From: Cherax quadricarinatus
Taxonomy: Eukaryota; Arthropoda; Malacostraca; Decapoda; Parastacidae
Direction of reading: 5' to 3'
Length of the DNA stretch: 64,000 bases
NCBI RefSeq assembly: GCF_038502225.1
Contig: NC_091301.1
Location: 18,837,378 to 18,901,377, forward strand
Each line of letters opens with the position of its first letter. The first letter of the stretch is position 1. The position numbers and the translations under genes are program-made. Below the pieces are notes generated by a model. It searched no databases and was not told the DNA's origin. It was given only the letters and a program-made list of their open reading frames with translations. Below are positions 33,710-45,800 of this stretch, piece by piece.

Positions 33710-34120
33710 CTTCCGTCACCTTGTCATAAGACTCCAGTAGGTTTGTGACATAGGATTTCCCTTCCCTGAAACCGTACTTGTTGTTTATAAGCTCATTCCT
33801 TTTTAGGTGGTGCTCCACCCCTCTTCTGATAATCTTCTCCATGACTGTGCATACTATACATGTCAATGACACTGGTCTGTAGTTCAGTAAAGCCTGTCTG
33901 TCTCCTTTCTTAAAAATTGGGACTACATTTGCTGTCTTCCACGCCTCGGGTAGTTGCCCAGTTTCGATAGATGTGCTGAAGATTGTTGTTAGTGGCACAT
34001 TCAGCATCTCTGTTCCCTCTCTCAGGACCCACGGAGAGATGTCCGGTTCCACCGCCTTCGAAATATCTAGCTCACTTAGCAGCCTCTTCACCTCCGCGGT
34101 TGTGTGTAGTGTGTCCTGCA
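32945..34120 (-). mobile_element. LINE D copy D4, internally deleted
   Basis: The family 3' end abuts TGTGTGTG at 32941. Minus-strand coding pieces are VKRLLSELDISKAVEP, PEAWKTANVVPIFKKGDR, KRNELINNKYGFREGKSYV, then a (CT)n tract, then a KAFDKVPH-like motif joined to HINQITAAAYGRLA, omitting motifs B and C, then YEERLREIDLTTLEDKRDKD. The 5' end meets another (GT)n tract at 34123. Confidence 0.85.
33655..33704. repeat. (CT)n microsatellite inside LINE D4
   Basis: Pure CT between reverse transcriptase motif pieces. Confidence 0.97.
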
Positions 34121-34121
34121 C

Positions 34122-34122
<1 letters not shown>

Positions 34123-34167
<45 letters not shown>
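34123..34167. repeat. (GT)n microsatellite
   Basis: Pure GT joining the truncated 5' side of D4 to the 3' end of D5. Confidence 0.97.
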
Positions 34168-34168
<1 letters not shown>

Positions 34169-34850
34169 ACTCAGATTTGTACTCACTGAGTCATGTTTAA
34201 AGGGATTGAGTCTCCGCTCCTGGTCCTGTCTCTTAAAACCACAATCACCTGAATTATTGGTTCCTGGCCTTGTGGCCCCTATGACACTTACTCTTGAAAC
34301 TATGTATTAAGTTTGCCTCTACCGAGACTGAAAACATATTTGCTATTATCCCAGAAGTTCATCTGTGTCTTTAGTTTCCATCTATGACTCCCCATCCTAT
34401 GCCTCTCATTTTAAAAAGTCTCTCTCTCTCTCTCTGCACTATAAAAGCCTTTTAAGTATTTTATATTTAGTAATCATGTCTCCCCAAATCCTTTATGGTT
34501 CCTAAAGTCATTTATGAGATTAAGTATCCTCGCATATGTCAAAGATGTTATTTGATTTTTGTGCTCCTCTGGCGATATATTGGGAGTGATGCTGTCTCCA
34601 AGATCCTTCTCCTTGAGCGTTAGTTGCATTTTCTTGCCTCTTCAGTTCGTATTGTTCTCAACAGTTTTACGTCACTGGCAAACAATGAAATATGAGACAA
34701 TGCACTCTGGCAGGTCATTTACTTATATTATAAAGGTTTTAGAACTGATACTTTTGGAGCCCCACTCGTTACACTTTCCCATCCTGAAACATCTGCCACC
34801 CTTCTGTCTTCTTATGCTTCAGCTTCATATCATTACATACCATGGTGCTT
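34168..34850 (-). mobile_element. divergent LINE D-related fragment D5
   Basis: The 3' end starts with TTTGTACTCACTGAG next to (GT)n, as in the D family. Minus-strand text SPEEHKNQITSLTYARILNL aligns with the HINQITAAAYGRLANL segment of D2. Much more diverged than D1-D4. Confidence 0.65.
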
Positions 34851-35020
34851 AACTCTTCTCCAGGCTGAGGGACTGACCACCTCAAATACTATTTCTCCAT
34901 AGTTGGTGGACTTATTACACCATCTTTACTTTTTTTTACTAAAGAAGCCTACTGAGTAGACGAAACGTTTCAACAATAAAGATACCCAACTGTTGCACAT
35001 ATATTTTATTCATTCGTAAA
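34851..35020 (+). mobile_element. ribozyme-element relic
   Basis: CTGAGGGACTGACCACCTCAA, a degenerate hammerhead and the ACAATAAAGATACCCAACTG downstream box match the unit at 54374-54600. Confidence 0.7.
34939..34969 (+). ncRNA. decayed hammerhead motif
   Basis: CTAAAGA in place of CTGAAGA (G5 changed), helix II GCCTAC/GTAGAC and an intact GAAACGTT. G5 is invariant in active hammerheads, so this copy should be inactive. Confidence 0.6.

Positions 35021-35800
<780 letters not shown>

Positions 35801-35856
<56 letters not shown>
35801..35856. repeat. (TC)n microsatellite
   Basis: About 28 uninterrupted TC units. Confidence 0.97.
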
Positions 35857-35859
<3 letters not shown>

Positions 35860-36281
35860 TTCTCTAGCTATTCTTTTTACTGTCTATAACTCTGTTTATC
35901 TTTATTTCCTCTCTTCCCCTCTCTCTCTTCCCTCGCTTCCCTTCATCAGACGTTTGTGAGAAAGGGGTGGAGACTGAGAGCTCTATAACTTGCTCACCTC
36001 TACGCACTGTCCGACACACTGGACTAGGGGACACATCCAGGCTCGTATTTAACTCTCTTTTATTGTAAAATAAATATTGTCGTTTCAGAAACTGTGCCAA
36101 TAATATCTGTCGCCGTCGACCATCTGGTCCAACCGCGGCGATTTATAGATTCACAGCATTTTACTAGTCATTTTAGTACTGAAATCTTTATGAAGACTCA
36201 TACTTTCTATTTTATCATTTTGAACAAGAATGAAGAGAAGGCACGACTTGGTATAAAATTATTAGCCTCTGTCGCATCTTC
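35857..36281. other. unassigned sequence
   Basis: Pyrimidine-rich start, then no recognisable feature. Confidence 0.4.
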
Positions 36282-36375
36282 CACAGTATACAAATAACAC
36301 AAAAAAGGCACAATACCATGACTGGAACGATACACAAATAACCCGCACATAAAAGAGAGAAGCTTACGACGACGT

Positions 36376-36402
36376 TTCGGTCCGACTTGGGCCACTGACA
36401 AA
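36376..36402 (-). ncRNA. hammerhead-like 3' half of the Penelope-like element
   Basis: Minus strand: helix-II-like GGCCC-AAGT-CGGACC followed by GAAACGTC. Upstream reads TTGTCAGT, which is not CUGANGA, so only part of the ribozyme consensus is met. Confidence 0.4.
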
Positions 36403-36470
36403 GTCACACTAACCAGAAGTGGAGCAGGACGGCTATATATAGGCAGGAAGAGGTGGGGGTAGTAGTAGTA

Positions 36471-36622
36471 GTACAAGAATGGTATATAATACCGACAAGG
36501 TGAAATTAAGACACATGCGCAACACCCGGGCATCCCTATCGTAAACGTTTCGCCATCCAGCCAGCCACTGGATGGCGAAACGTCCACAACAAAGACAACC
36601 AGACGCCGCACATGTGTCTTAA
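36471..36622. mobile_element. nested fold-back of two ribozyme-element 3' halves
   Basis: The left arm (GGTATATAATACCGAC through AAACGTTTCGCCATCCAG) and right arm (CACTGGATGGCGAAACGTCC through GTGTCTTAATTTCATC) are inverted copies of the segment from hammerhead helix II downstream, inserted in a (TAG)n tract. The 5' core box is missing from both. Confidence 0.7.
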
Positions 36623-36658
36623 TTTCATCAGTAGTTGTAGTAGTAGTAGTAGTAGTAG
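36623..36658. repeat. (TAG)n microsatellite
   Basis: Trinucleotide repeats continuing those at 36456-36470, split by the nested fold-back. Confidence 0.9.
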
Positions 36659-36906
36659 AAGAGGTAGCAGTAGTGGTAGTGGAAATAAGGAGGACGAGCC
36701 AGTCAAATACAAAGGAAGGGGAGCACTGCAAGAGAGCTAGGTGCCCACTGAGGGAGAGCAATCGCACAGAGGTGCGTGAAAGGGGAAGTGGTGAAATAAA
36801 TGAAGAAGGAACAGAAACACGAGACAGAAGAGAGAAAGACAACCCAGAGGAGAAAAGGAAAGAGGAAAGGGGAAGAGGGAGAAGAAGAAAAAGAAAAAAT
36901 GAGGAG

Positions 36907-37618
36907 TCAGGTTAAGTCACGGGTGTTCTGAAGTTTGGAGCATTTTACAATGTAGTGGGAGAGGAAGGCATCTACAGAGACGAAGCCAGGTCTAAGATTC
37001 ATACAAGGAAAGTTGTGTATTAGAGAGGATTCAACGGCGACTGTTTGAGTTGGAAGTAGGGAAGACAGTTTTAGCAGAAGACCAGTCAATAGGATGGCTA
37101 TGATCTCTGACGTGACAGAAAAGAGCATTGTTAGTGTCGGCAAGCCTAACACTATTTTTGTGCTCCCTAAGTCTGTCAGAAAGAGATCGACCAGTTTCTC
37201 CGAAGTATTGAAGAGGACAGGAGGAGCAAGAAATAGAGTAGACACCAGGAACATCTGTAGAGGGAGGAGAGGTATGAACGAGATTAGTGCGAAGAGTGTT
37301 AGTCTGGCGGAAGGTAAGCTTGATATCTAAGGGACGGAGAATTGTTGAGATTAGAAAGACCGGAAATGTAGGGAAGGCAGAGGATAGAAGAGTTCCCAGG
37401 AGTAGAGAGTTTGGGAGAGAAGAAATTGCGTTTAGCACGTGAGAGGGCAGAGTCTCTGAAATGGGAAGGGTAGCCAAGACGGGAAAACGAATTATGAAGA
37501 GTGGAAATTTCTGCTGGAAGGAACTGAGGATCACAGATGCGGAGGGCACGGAGAAAGAGGGAGATAAGAACACTTTTCTTGACAGGGGAAGCATGATAGG
37601 AAAAATAGTGAATGTACA
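36907..37618 (-). pseudogene. Penelope-like element: thumb, GIY-YIG endonuclease and C-terminus
   Basis: Reading leftward from 37618, the frame gives HYFSYHASPVKKSVLISLFL and SALSRAKRNFFSPKLS (reverse transcriptase thumb), then a linker, then GVYSISCSSCPLQYFGETGR-SLSDRLREHKNSVR, a GIY-YIG nuclease with the usual GVY...YxGETGRSL...REH layout, and ALFCHVRDHSHPIDW. A frameshift near 37035 moves the C-terminus (NFPCMNLRPGFVSVD, ending at 36907) to another frame. The enzyme would nick target DNA for priming; the reverse transcriptase palm is absent from this half. Confidence 0.85.
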
Positions 37619-38228
37619 TGCCACTTCCAAGGGAAATATTATTCTCAAACCCTTCGGTGTCGCTATGGGCTCTGCTCTCTCTCCTGCCCTTGCTAATCTT
37701 TACATGGAATACTTCGAGACTGTTCTTCTTCCTACCCTCGATGTGCAACCTTCACTCTGGCTCCGCTATGTGGATGACATCTTTGCTCTGTGGCCTCATG
37801 ACTCCAGTCTCTTCCAACCTTTTCTTGTAGCTCTTAATAATCTTGCCCCTTCCATTAAGTTTAAAGCTGAATGGGAATCTAATTCCTTGCTTCCTTTCCT
37901 TGATGTCCATGTCCACCGCTCAGATACAGGTTTTTCCTTTTCCGTTTACCGAAAACCTATGCACAGTGGCATGTACATTCACTACTTTTCCTATCATGCT
38001 TCCCCTGTCAAGAAAAGTGTTCTTATCTCCCTCTTTCTCCGTGCCCTCCGCATCTGTGATCCTCAGTTCCTTCCAGCAGAAATTTCCACTCTTCATAATT
38101 CGTTTTCCCGTCTTGGCTACCCTTCCCATTTCATAGACTCTGCCCTCTCACGTGCTAAACGCAATTTCTTCTCTCCCAAACTCTCTACTCCTGTCAATGG
38201 TCCAAGTCGGACCGAAACGTCGTCGTAA
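37612..38228 (+). pseudogene. Penelope-like element: reverse transcriptase palm and thumb
   Basis: The plus-strand frame gives PFGVAMGSALSPALANLYME, LWLRYVDDIFALWP with the YVDD catalytic motif, LLPFLDVHVHRSDTGFSFSV, YRKPMHSGMYIHYFSYHASP, and the thumb. The fingers and motif A are missing because the segment begins at the inversion joint. After SPKLSTPV the frame runs into the hammerhead-like 3' unit and stops. Sequence features (GSALSPALAN, YVDD, HYFSYHASPVKKS) are diagnostic of Penelope-like reverse transcriptases. Confidence 0.85.
38191..38221 (+). ncRNA. hammerhead-like motif, Penelope type
   Basis: CTGTCAAT, then GGTCC-AAGTC-GGACC, then GAAACGTC. The 3' half fits the hammerhead consensus; the 5' box differs from CUGANGA at two fixed positions. 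Confidence 0.4.
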
Positions 38229-38268
38229 GCTTCTCTATTTTATGTGCGGGTTATTTGTGCACAGTATA

Positions 38269-38827
38269 AAATTTTGCAACTGGTGACATCAGCACCTATT
38301 TTGGGGGAAGTCCATGGCATTGTAAGCTAAAGCGAAAATATTCGCTTTATTTCTGTACTGTTACGTTCGGTTAGGTAATCGTAACAAACTAATTTAAGTT
38401 AAAATTAAAGAAACCGTGGACATAAAAGGATAAAAAAAATAACTTTTTTTGTGATGCCAGTTTGATTATCACGCGGCTGATGAGAGCTTTTGGTCCTACA
38501 CTCGAGCTTCTGCTTCATCTGGCTATTCGAACTGCAATTTCTGGATGGTCTGGCTCAAGTAACAAGTTTCGAAACATCTGTAAGAGATGAGTTCCAGTGT
38601 GGTGGACGGAAAAGAAAATTAAAACATCAATCGTTTGTGCTCAGTCTATGTATTAAAATCGTACTTTGAAATATTAGTTGCAGATGACCATGAAGAACAT
38701 TAAACTCTTTGTTTTGCAGTTTCTAACTGAGTGGTTTTAATACTGGGTCTTCACGTCTATTTAGACAACCAAGTTTAAATTAGTGTCTAATTTATGAAAA
38801 AACGTCCTAAGTATGGATCACTTGTGT
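38269..38827. other. unassigned sequence
   Basis: Nothing recognised. Confidence 0.4.
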
Positions 38828-39531
38828 TGTGGAAAAATGCATTTATCTGAATGTATCATTATGTACATAACAGTAAATATACATAGATAATTATTATTTA
38901 TCAATTAGACAAGTAGGAATTTGGGACACCTAGGTCGCAAAAAATGTCCCCCTTCGATACCTACCACTGTCATATCCACAAGTTGCTCTGGACCTATTAC
39001 TTACAAATGAAATATACATCACCAGGAATACTGGTAAATATATAAATTTGTGGACTGTATATTAAAATTAAAAAAGGATTATAGTATATTCACACATTTA
39101 TATAACAGAAGGAGAATATATCTTAATCATAACACTCACCAATTTGACTGGAGATTAATGTGTATCATACTCAGAAAGCCTCACTGTCTATCTATGAAAA
39201 TAACACTGGCCAGGTTACTACATAAGACTTATCTGAGGTTCCTGGAGCTGTCTTGTCCAGTCGCCTGATATCTCAAATTATGCAGGAATGCACATCCAAC
39301 AATTTCGTCTCCTATTTGAGAGGTGTCAGCCTAATTTTAACCTCTAGAGCACGAAAAATTCTTCTCATTACACCAACGTTTCTAATCCAAATTCAAACAA
39401 AATGGCGACTGACCTCCCCAGCCGCAGGTTTCCCATTTTCGACAACATACTTCTTTTAAAAATACAATATAGGGCATCTATTTACCTATAAATTACCGTA
39501 TTTCCGGAAAATATATACAGTATTTTCCACA
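38828..39531. mobile_element. solo LTR, copy 2, TSD TGTGT
   Basis: Begins TGTGGAAAAA and ends TATTTTCCACA; direct repeats TGTGT at 38823-38827 and 39532-39536. Length 704 bp against 709 bp in copy 1, same orientation, and collinear across most of its length (for example CGCAAAAAATGTCCCCCTTC). Different duplications show two independent insertions, each reduced to one LTR. Confidence 0.82.
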
Positions 39532-39536
39532 TGTGT

Positions 39537-40844
39537 ATTGTTCCAACCACTTTATTGTGACATATTCCTGAATGTTTAATCATTTTTCAGTAAGCATATG
39601 AAAACAACTTAAGTGCTCATCAGTTTTGGGAACTGAAACTCAACTTTTGCAATGGCGTCAACAAGCCAGAGATGAAAACTTAAATTTCATGACTTTCTCT
39701 CCAAGTGCAAAAAAACTGTTTATCTTCAAAAGAACAAACAATTGAATACGAGTGTAGCAGCTCCTTGATCTGACATAATAAGTACCTTACTTATAGAGGT
39801 CTGGGATCAGACAGGAGAATTTCCAGGCAAGGCCTTGTTTTGAAAAGCGTTGCATGTTTCACCAATCAAATGATTCTTTGTTTATAAACCCGAAACTCAT
39901 CTGCACATCGTTCTTCCTCAGCCCTTAATAAAGTTTTAGTCTTACCAAAAATTTGCAAACATTAACACTGAAAGTTTTATTTCTAAAAGAATCGCCATTA
40001 TTTGTAATGCACATCACATTCCTCTCAGCCTCTTGTTTTTAACGTCCATGATATCACTGTATTTAGGCACATGCTAAGGAAGTCTTGATTTTGATAATGT
40101 TTTGGTTTGTGTAGAACTTTATCAAGCTATTATGACATGGTCAAAGTCCTCACGAAATAAAACGATGCTCCAGTGAAAGTGTATTCTGCAGCTGACGGTA
40201 ATATGAAACACACTGATACATTAGACTTCGTGGAAGTAGCAGTCTAGGATGGGACGAAGTGAAGTTCCACTTGACACATTTAGTTGCATACTGCGGAATA
40301 TTGGCTGAACACGGTATCAAGAGGTCTATCAGTTGACCAATGCATTACTGGAACTGAGGCATGCAGTTAGCTGCAACAAGATTTGCATTTCCTTTCAACC
40401 AAAGTATTTCCTCGAATAAATATAATTTTATTATTTTCAGTATATCTTCAGTGTTCCTTTTCATGTTTCACACTAACATAAACTTCCTTGATATATTCAC
40501 GAGTTTAATTTTTTAAACACCAACGGCATTGCCATCTAACATTGAAGATAGTTAGCATTTATCTTAACATAAATTAACAACACAACAATACAACTTGAAC
40601 ATAGGAAAGTGTATTACGTAACAAAAAGGAAGAAAATCTACAATATAGCAGAAAAAAGAAAGCTTATCAAAAACACTAAGACTTACAATGCTACAGAAGT
40701 TAAACTTACAATAGAAGAAAATGAAGAAAACCTAACAAGCATAAATAGTGTAAATACCTTTAAAATGAAGACTGATAAAATGACAACGATGACACACCAC
40801 ACCGGGTTCCACTCCTGTTAGATAACAAAAAACTGATGCAGCAG
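39537..40844. other. unassigned sequence
   Basis: AT-rich. A short frame at 40609-40821 has no recognised domain and is probably chance. Confidence 0.4.
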
Positions 40845-41140
40845 TGGTAGGATCACAATTTCGCGTAAACCTTTGGGATATGGTGGAGCGGGAGATTCAC
40901 AGCATGAACCTAACAGCCGACAAATATGCAGCAACTGTGTGACGCTATCATGGACCAGGATCTCTTAAGAGTGTTTCCAGCACCTTGTTGAATCCATGCC
41001 ACGAAGAATTCAGGCTGTTCTTTGGCAAAGGAAGGCTCTACCCAGTAGCAGAAGGGCGCACCTAATAAACTAGCAAGTAAATGTATCAGTGGGGTTTTAT
41101 TTTCAAAGACGCTAAAAGACGGTTAAGAAAATGGAAAGTT
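40845..41140 (+). pseudogene. Tc1/mariner transposase C-terminal remnant
   Basis: In shifting frames the plus strand reads LWDMVEREIHSMN, then QHLVESMPRRIQAVL and QKGAPNKLASKCISG. This is the C-terminus of Tc1-like transposases. At least two frameshifts and internal stops are present and the catalytic DDE domain upstream is not recognisable. No terminal inverted repeat was found. Confidence 0.72.
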
Positions 41141-42110
41141 TTTTATTTTATTTTATTTAAAACAATGCATTACAATATATAAATAAAATAACACATGAAC
41201 TAGCCGTTGACAGATATAATGACCTACCATCACCCAAACAGCACCACACACACCCTCGTGTAGGCACTCTCCACCTCACCCATTACCCTACCCGTACCTT
41301 GAGATATAGCTCACAAGTTGACACCTGAGCACGTTGCAAACCAGCCGAGATATATACATATTTATATACAAATAACAATATCATATACCTCCAAGATTGA
41401 GTAAACTGCGATCTCAGGACCGCGTGCACAACCCGTATCACTATTCAATGACAGGTGTGACAGTAACAATAAAAACATTACACAATATTATATACAGAGC
41501 ACACATGAATAAGTTATAACGGGTGACATCACCCACTATGCCTAAATCTCCCCAACACGAAAGGGGTGGGAACCTTCCCCTCCCCCCTTTTACTGCTCTC
41601 CAACCCCACCTAACAGAAATAAATTAATACAATATTAAAAGGTGGTACAATAGCAATGGAAAGTTAGCAAGACCATAATTTAAAGTTATTATTAAGTGTA
41701 ACTTATTCTTACAAATAAGTGAGAAATTACAACTCTCGCATATAGATTTACCTATAACAGAGACCTCATGATTTTTTGGGGATAGAAACTCTTCTAAATA
41801 ATTTATTAATGAAAATGACTGAAAAATATTCTTATACTCATCTGAGTATAAAAAATAAACTAACAGTTTATCAGGATTGCTTCGCAATTAAATATATTTT
41901 ATTACTCAACACATCAGTAAACTCAGTACATACATCAGGAAGCACTTCTTTAGTAAATACTCACACCAGTGCCATAGCTAAAAACAGTGCCACCATAGTA
42001 CTAGAAAAACTAAATACAGTACCTGAAAAGCTAAATGCAGTGATCTATAAGTACCCAAAACCTATGATGAAAGAGGTGAGGTGCTAGAGAGCACCGGTTA
42101 CTCAACAAGC
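41141..42110. other. unassigned sequence
   Basis: AT-rich; a TTTTATTTTATTTTA simple stretch lies at 41141-41160. No feature recognised. Confidence 0.4.
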
Positions 42111-42708
42111 TGTAGAAGCTGTCAGCAGTCACCTGCTGTAGAAGCTGTCAGCAGTCACCTGCTGTAGAAGCTGTCAGCAGTCACCTGCTGTAGAAGCTGT
42201 CAGCAGTCACCTGCTGTAGAAGCTGTCAGCAGTCACCTGCTGTAGAAGCTGTCAGCAGTCACCTGCTGTAGAAGCTGTCAGCAGTCACCTGCTGTAGAAG
42301 CTGTCAGCAGTCACCTGCTGTAGAAGCTGTCAGCAGTCACCTGCTGTAGAAGCTGTCAGCAGTCACCTGCTGTAGAAGCTGTCAGCAGTCACCTGCTGTA
42401 GAAGCTGTCAGCAGTCACCTGCTGTAGAAGCTGTCAGCAGTCACCTGCTGTAGAAGCTGTCAGCAGTCACCTGCTGTAGAAGCTGTCAGCAGTCACCTGC
42501 TGTAGAAGCTGTCAGCAGTCACCTGCTGTAGAAGCTGTCAGCAGTCACCTGCTGTAGAAGCTGTCAGCAGTCACCTGCTGTAGAAGCTGTCAGCAGTCAC
42601 CTGCTGTAGAAGCTGTCAGCAGTCACCTGCTGTAGAAGCTGTCAGCAGTCACCTGCTGTAGAAGCTGTCAGCAGTCACCTGCTGTAGAAGCTGTCAGCAG
42701 TCACCAGC
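42111..42708. repeat. 26-bp minisatellite, 23 near-perfect copies
   Basis: Unit TGTAGAAGCTGTCAGCAGTC followed by ACCTGC, repeated 23 times with the only change seen in the last unit. Each unit junction forms CAGCAG-TCAC-CTGCTG, a 6-bp stem with a tetraloop. The identity of the copies indicates very recent expansion or gene conversion. Confidence 0.97.
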
Positions 42709-42846
42709 TGTAGAAACTGCCAGATATAGATGTAAACTGCAGCGTTGCTAATATATACAAATACATAAAATTCATAACTACATAGACTATATAGATCAAA
42801 ATAAGGTATTTACACCAGCATATAAAGAAAAATACTTTTATGGCAA
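42709..42846. other. spacer between minisatellites
   Basis: AT-rich unique-looking DNA. Confidence 0.6.
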
Positions 42847-45800
42847 GAGAACTGTTCTAGTGTACCAGGAGAACTGTTCTAGTGTACCAGGAGCACTGTT
42901 CTAGTGTACCAGGAGAACTGTTCTAGTGTACCAGGAGAACTGTTCTAGTGTACCAGGAGAACTGTTCTAGTGTACCAAGAGAACTGTTCTAGTGTACCAG
43001 GAGAACTGTTCTAGTGTACCAGGAGAACTGTTCTAGTGTACCAGGAGAACTGTTCTAGTGTACCAGGAGAACTGTTCTAGTGTACCAGGAGAACTGTTCT
43101 AGTGTACCAGGAGAACTGTTCTAGTGTACCAGGAGAACTGTTCTAGTGTACCAGGAGAACTGTTCTAGTGTACCAGGAGAACTGTCCTAGTGTACCAGGA
43201 GAACTGTCCTAGTGTACCAGGAGAACTGTCCTAGTGTACCAGGAGAACTGTCCTAGTGTACCAGGAGAACTGTTCTAGTGTACCAGGAGAACTGTTCTAG
43301 TGTACCAGGAGAACTGTTCTGGTGTACCAGGAGAACTGTTCTAGTGTACCAGGAGAACTGTTCTAGTGTACCAGGAGAACTGTCCTAGTGTACCAGGAGA
43401 ACTGTTCTAGTGTACCAGGAGAACTGTTCTAGTGTACCAGGAGAACTGTTCTAGTGTACCAGGAGAACTGTTCTAGTGTACCAGGAGAACTGTTCTAGTG
43501 TACCAGGAGAACTGTTCTGGTGTACCAGGAGAACTGTTCTGGTGTACCAGGAGAACTGTTCTAGTGTACCAGGAGAACTGTTCTAGTGTACCAGGAGAAC
43601 TGTTCTAGTGTACCAGGAGAACTGTCCTAGTGTACCAGGAGAACTGTCCTAGTGTACCAGGAGAACTGTTCTAGTGTACCAGGAGAACTGTTCTAGTGTA
43701 CCAGGAGAACTGTTCTAGTGTACCAGGAGAACTGTTCTGGTGTACCAGGAGAACTGTTCTAGTGTACCAGGAGAACTGTTCTAGTGTACCAGGAGAACTA
43801 TTCTGGTGTACCAGGAGAACTATTCTAGTGTACCAGGAGAACTGTTCTGGTGTACCAGGAGAACTATTCTAGTGTACCAGGAGAACTGTTCTAGTGTACC
43901 AGGAGAACTGTTCTAGTGTACCAGGAGAACTGTTCAGGTGTACCAGGAGAACTGTTCTGGTGTACCAGGAGAACTGTTCTAGTGTACCAGGAGAACTATT
44001 CTAGTGTACCAGGAGAACTGTTCTGGTGTACCAGGAGAACTGTTCTAGTGTACCAGGAGAACTATTCTAGTGTACTAGGAGAACTATTCTAGTGTACCAG
44101 GAGAACTGTTCTAGTGTACCAGGAGAACTGTTCTAGTGTACCAGGAGAACTGTTCTAGTGTACCAGGAGAACTATTCTAGTGTACCAGGAGAACTATTCT
44201 AGTGTACCAGGAGAACTATTCTAGTGTACCAGGAGAACTGTTCTAGTGTACCAGGAGAACTGTTCTGGTGTACCAGGAGAACTGTTCTAGTGTACCAGGA
44301 GAACTGTTCTGGTGTACCAGGAGAACTGTTCTGGTGTACCAGGAGAACTGTTCTGGTGTACCAGGAGAACTGTTCTGGTGTACCAGGAGAACTGTTCTAG
44401 TGTACCAGGAGAACTGTTCTAGTGTACCAGGAGAACTGTCCTAGTGTACCAGGAGAACTGGTCTAGTGTACCAGGAGAACTGTCCTAGTGTACCAGGAGA
44501 ACTGTTCTGGTGTACCAGGAGAACTGTTCTAGTGTACCAGGAGAACTGTTCTGGTGTACCAGGAGAACTGTTCTAGTGTACCAGGAGAACTGTTCTCGTG
44601 TACCAGGAGAACTGTTCTAGTGTACCAGGAGAACTGTTCTGGTGTACCAGGAGAACTGTTCTGGTGTACCAGGAGAACTGTTCTAGTGTACCAGGAGAAC
44701 TGTCCTAGTGTACCAGGAGAACTGGTCTAGTGTACCAGGAGAACTGTCCTAGTGTACCAGGAGAACTGTTCTGGTGTACCAGGAGAACTGTCCTAGTGTA
44801 CCAGGAGAACTGTTCTGGTGTACCAGGAGAACTGTTCTGGTGTACCAGGAGAACTGTTCTGGTGTACCAGGAGAACTGTTCTGGTGTACCAGGAGAACTG
44901 TCCTAGTGTACCAGGAGAACTGTCCTAGTGTACCAGGAGAACTGTCCTAGTGTACCAGGAGAACTGTTCTAGTGTACCAGGAGAACTGTTCTAGTGTACC
45001 AGGAGAACTGTTCTAGTGTACCAGGAGAACTGTTCTAGTGTACCAGGAGAACTGTTCTAGTGTACCAGGAGAACTGTTCTAGTGTACCAGGAGAACTGTT
45101 CTAGTGTACCAGGAGAACTGTTCTAGTGTACCAGGAGAACTGTTCTAGTGTACCAGGAGAACTGTTCTAGTGTACCAGGAGAACTGTTCTAGTGTACCAG
45201 GAGAACTGTTCTGGTGTACCAGGAGAACTGTTCTGGTGTACCAGGAGAACTGGTCTAGTGTACCAGGAGAACTGGTCTAGTGTACCATGAGAACTGGTCT
45301 AGTGTACCAGGAGAACTGGTCTAGTGTACCAGGAGAACTGGTCTAGTGTACCAGGAGAACTGGTCTAGTGTACCAGGAGAACTGGTCTAGTGTACCAGGA
45401 GAACTGGTCTAGTGTACCAGGAGAACTGGTCTAGTGTACCAGGAGAACTGGTCTAGTGTACCAGGAGAACTGGTCTAGTGTACCAGGAGAACTGTCCTAG
45501 TGTACTAGGAGAACTGTCCTAGTGTACTAGGAGAACTGTCCTAGTGTACTAGGAGAACTGTCCTAGTGTACTAGGAGAACTGTCCTAGTGTACTAGGAGA
45601 ACTGTCCTAGTGTACTAGGAGAACTGTCCTAGTGTACTAGGAGAACTGTCCTAGTGTACTAGGAGAACTGTCCTAGTGTACTAGGAGAACTGTCCTAGTG
45701 TACCAGGAGAACTGTCCTAGTGTACCAGAACTGTTCTAGTGTTCCAGAACTGTTCTAGTGTACCAGAACTGTTCTAGTGTATCAGGAGAACTGTTCTAGT

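Larger units (their letters stand above)
36291..38259. mobile_element. Penelope-like element, rearranged into opposed halves, 9-bp TSD
   Basis: Direct repeats CACAGTATA at 36282-36290 and 38260-38268 bound the element, and its ends are inverted (CAAATAAC at left, GTTATTTG at right). The left half reads on the minus strand (thumb, GIY-YIG endonuclease, C-terminus, then a 3' unit with TATA box and GAAAC-GUC motif). The right half reads on the plus strand (reverse transcriptase palm and thumb, then a GAAAC-GUC motif). The thumb-coding stretch is present in both halves as an inverted repeat (37384-37618 against 37967-38197). Such opposed and partial arrangements are common for Penelope-like elements. 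Confidence 0.85.

Noticed and set aside
40609..40821. Lys/Thr-rich 70-residue frame
   Set aside because: No domain, no codon evidence, AT-rich chance frame.
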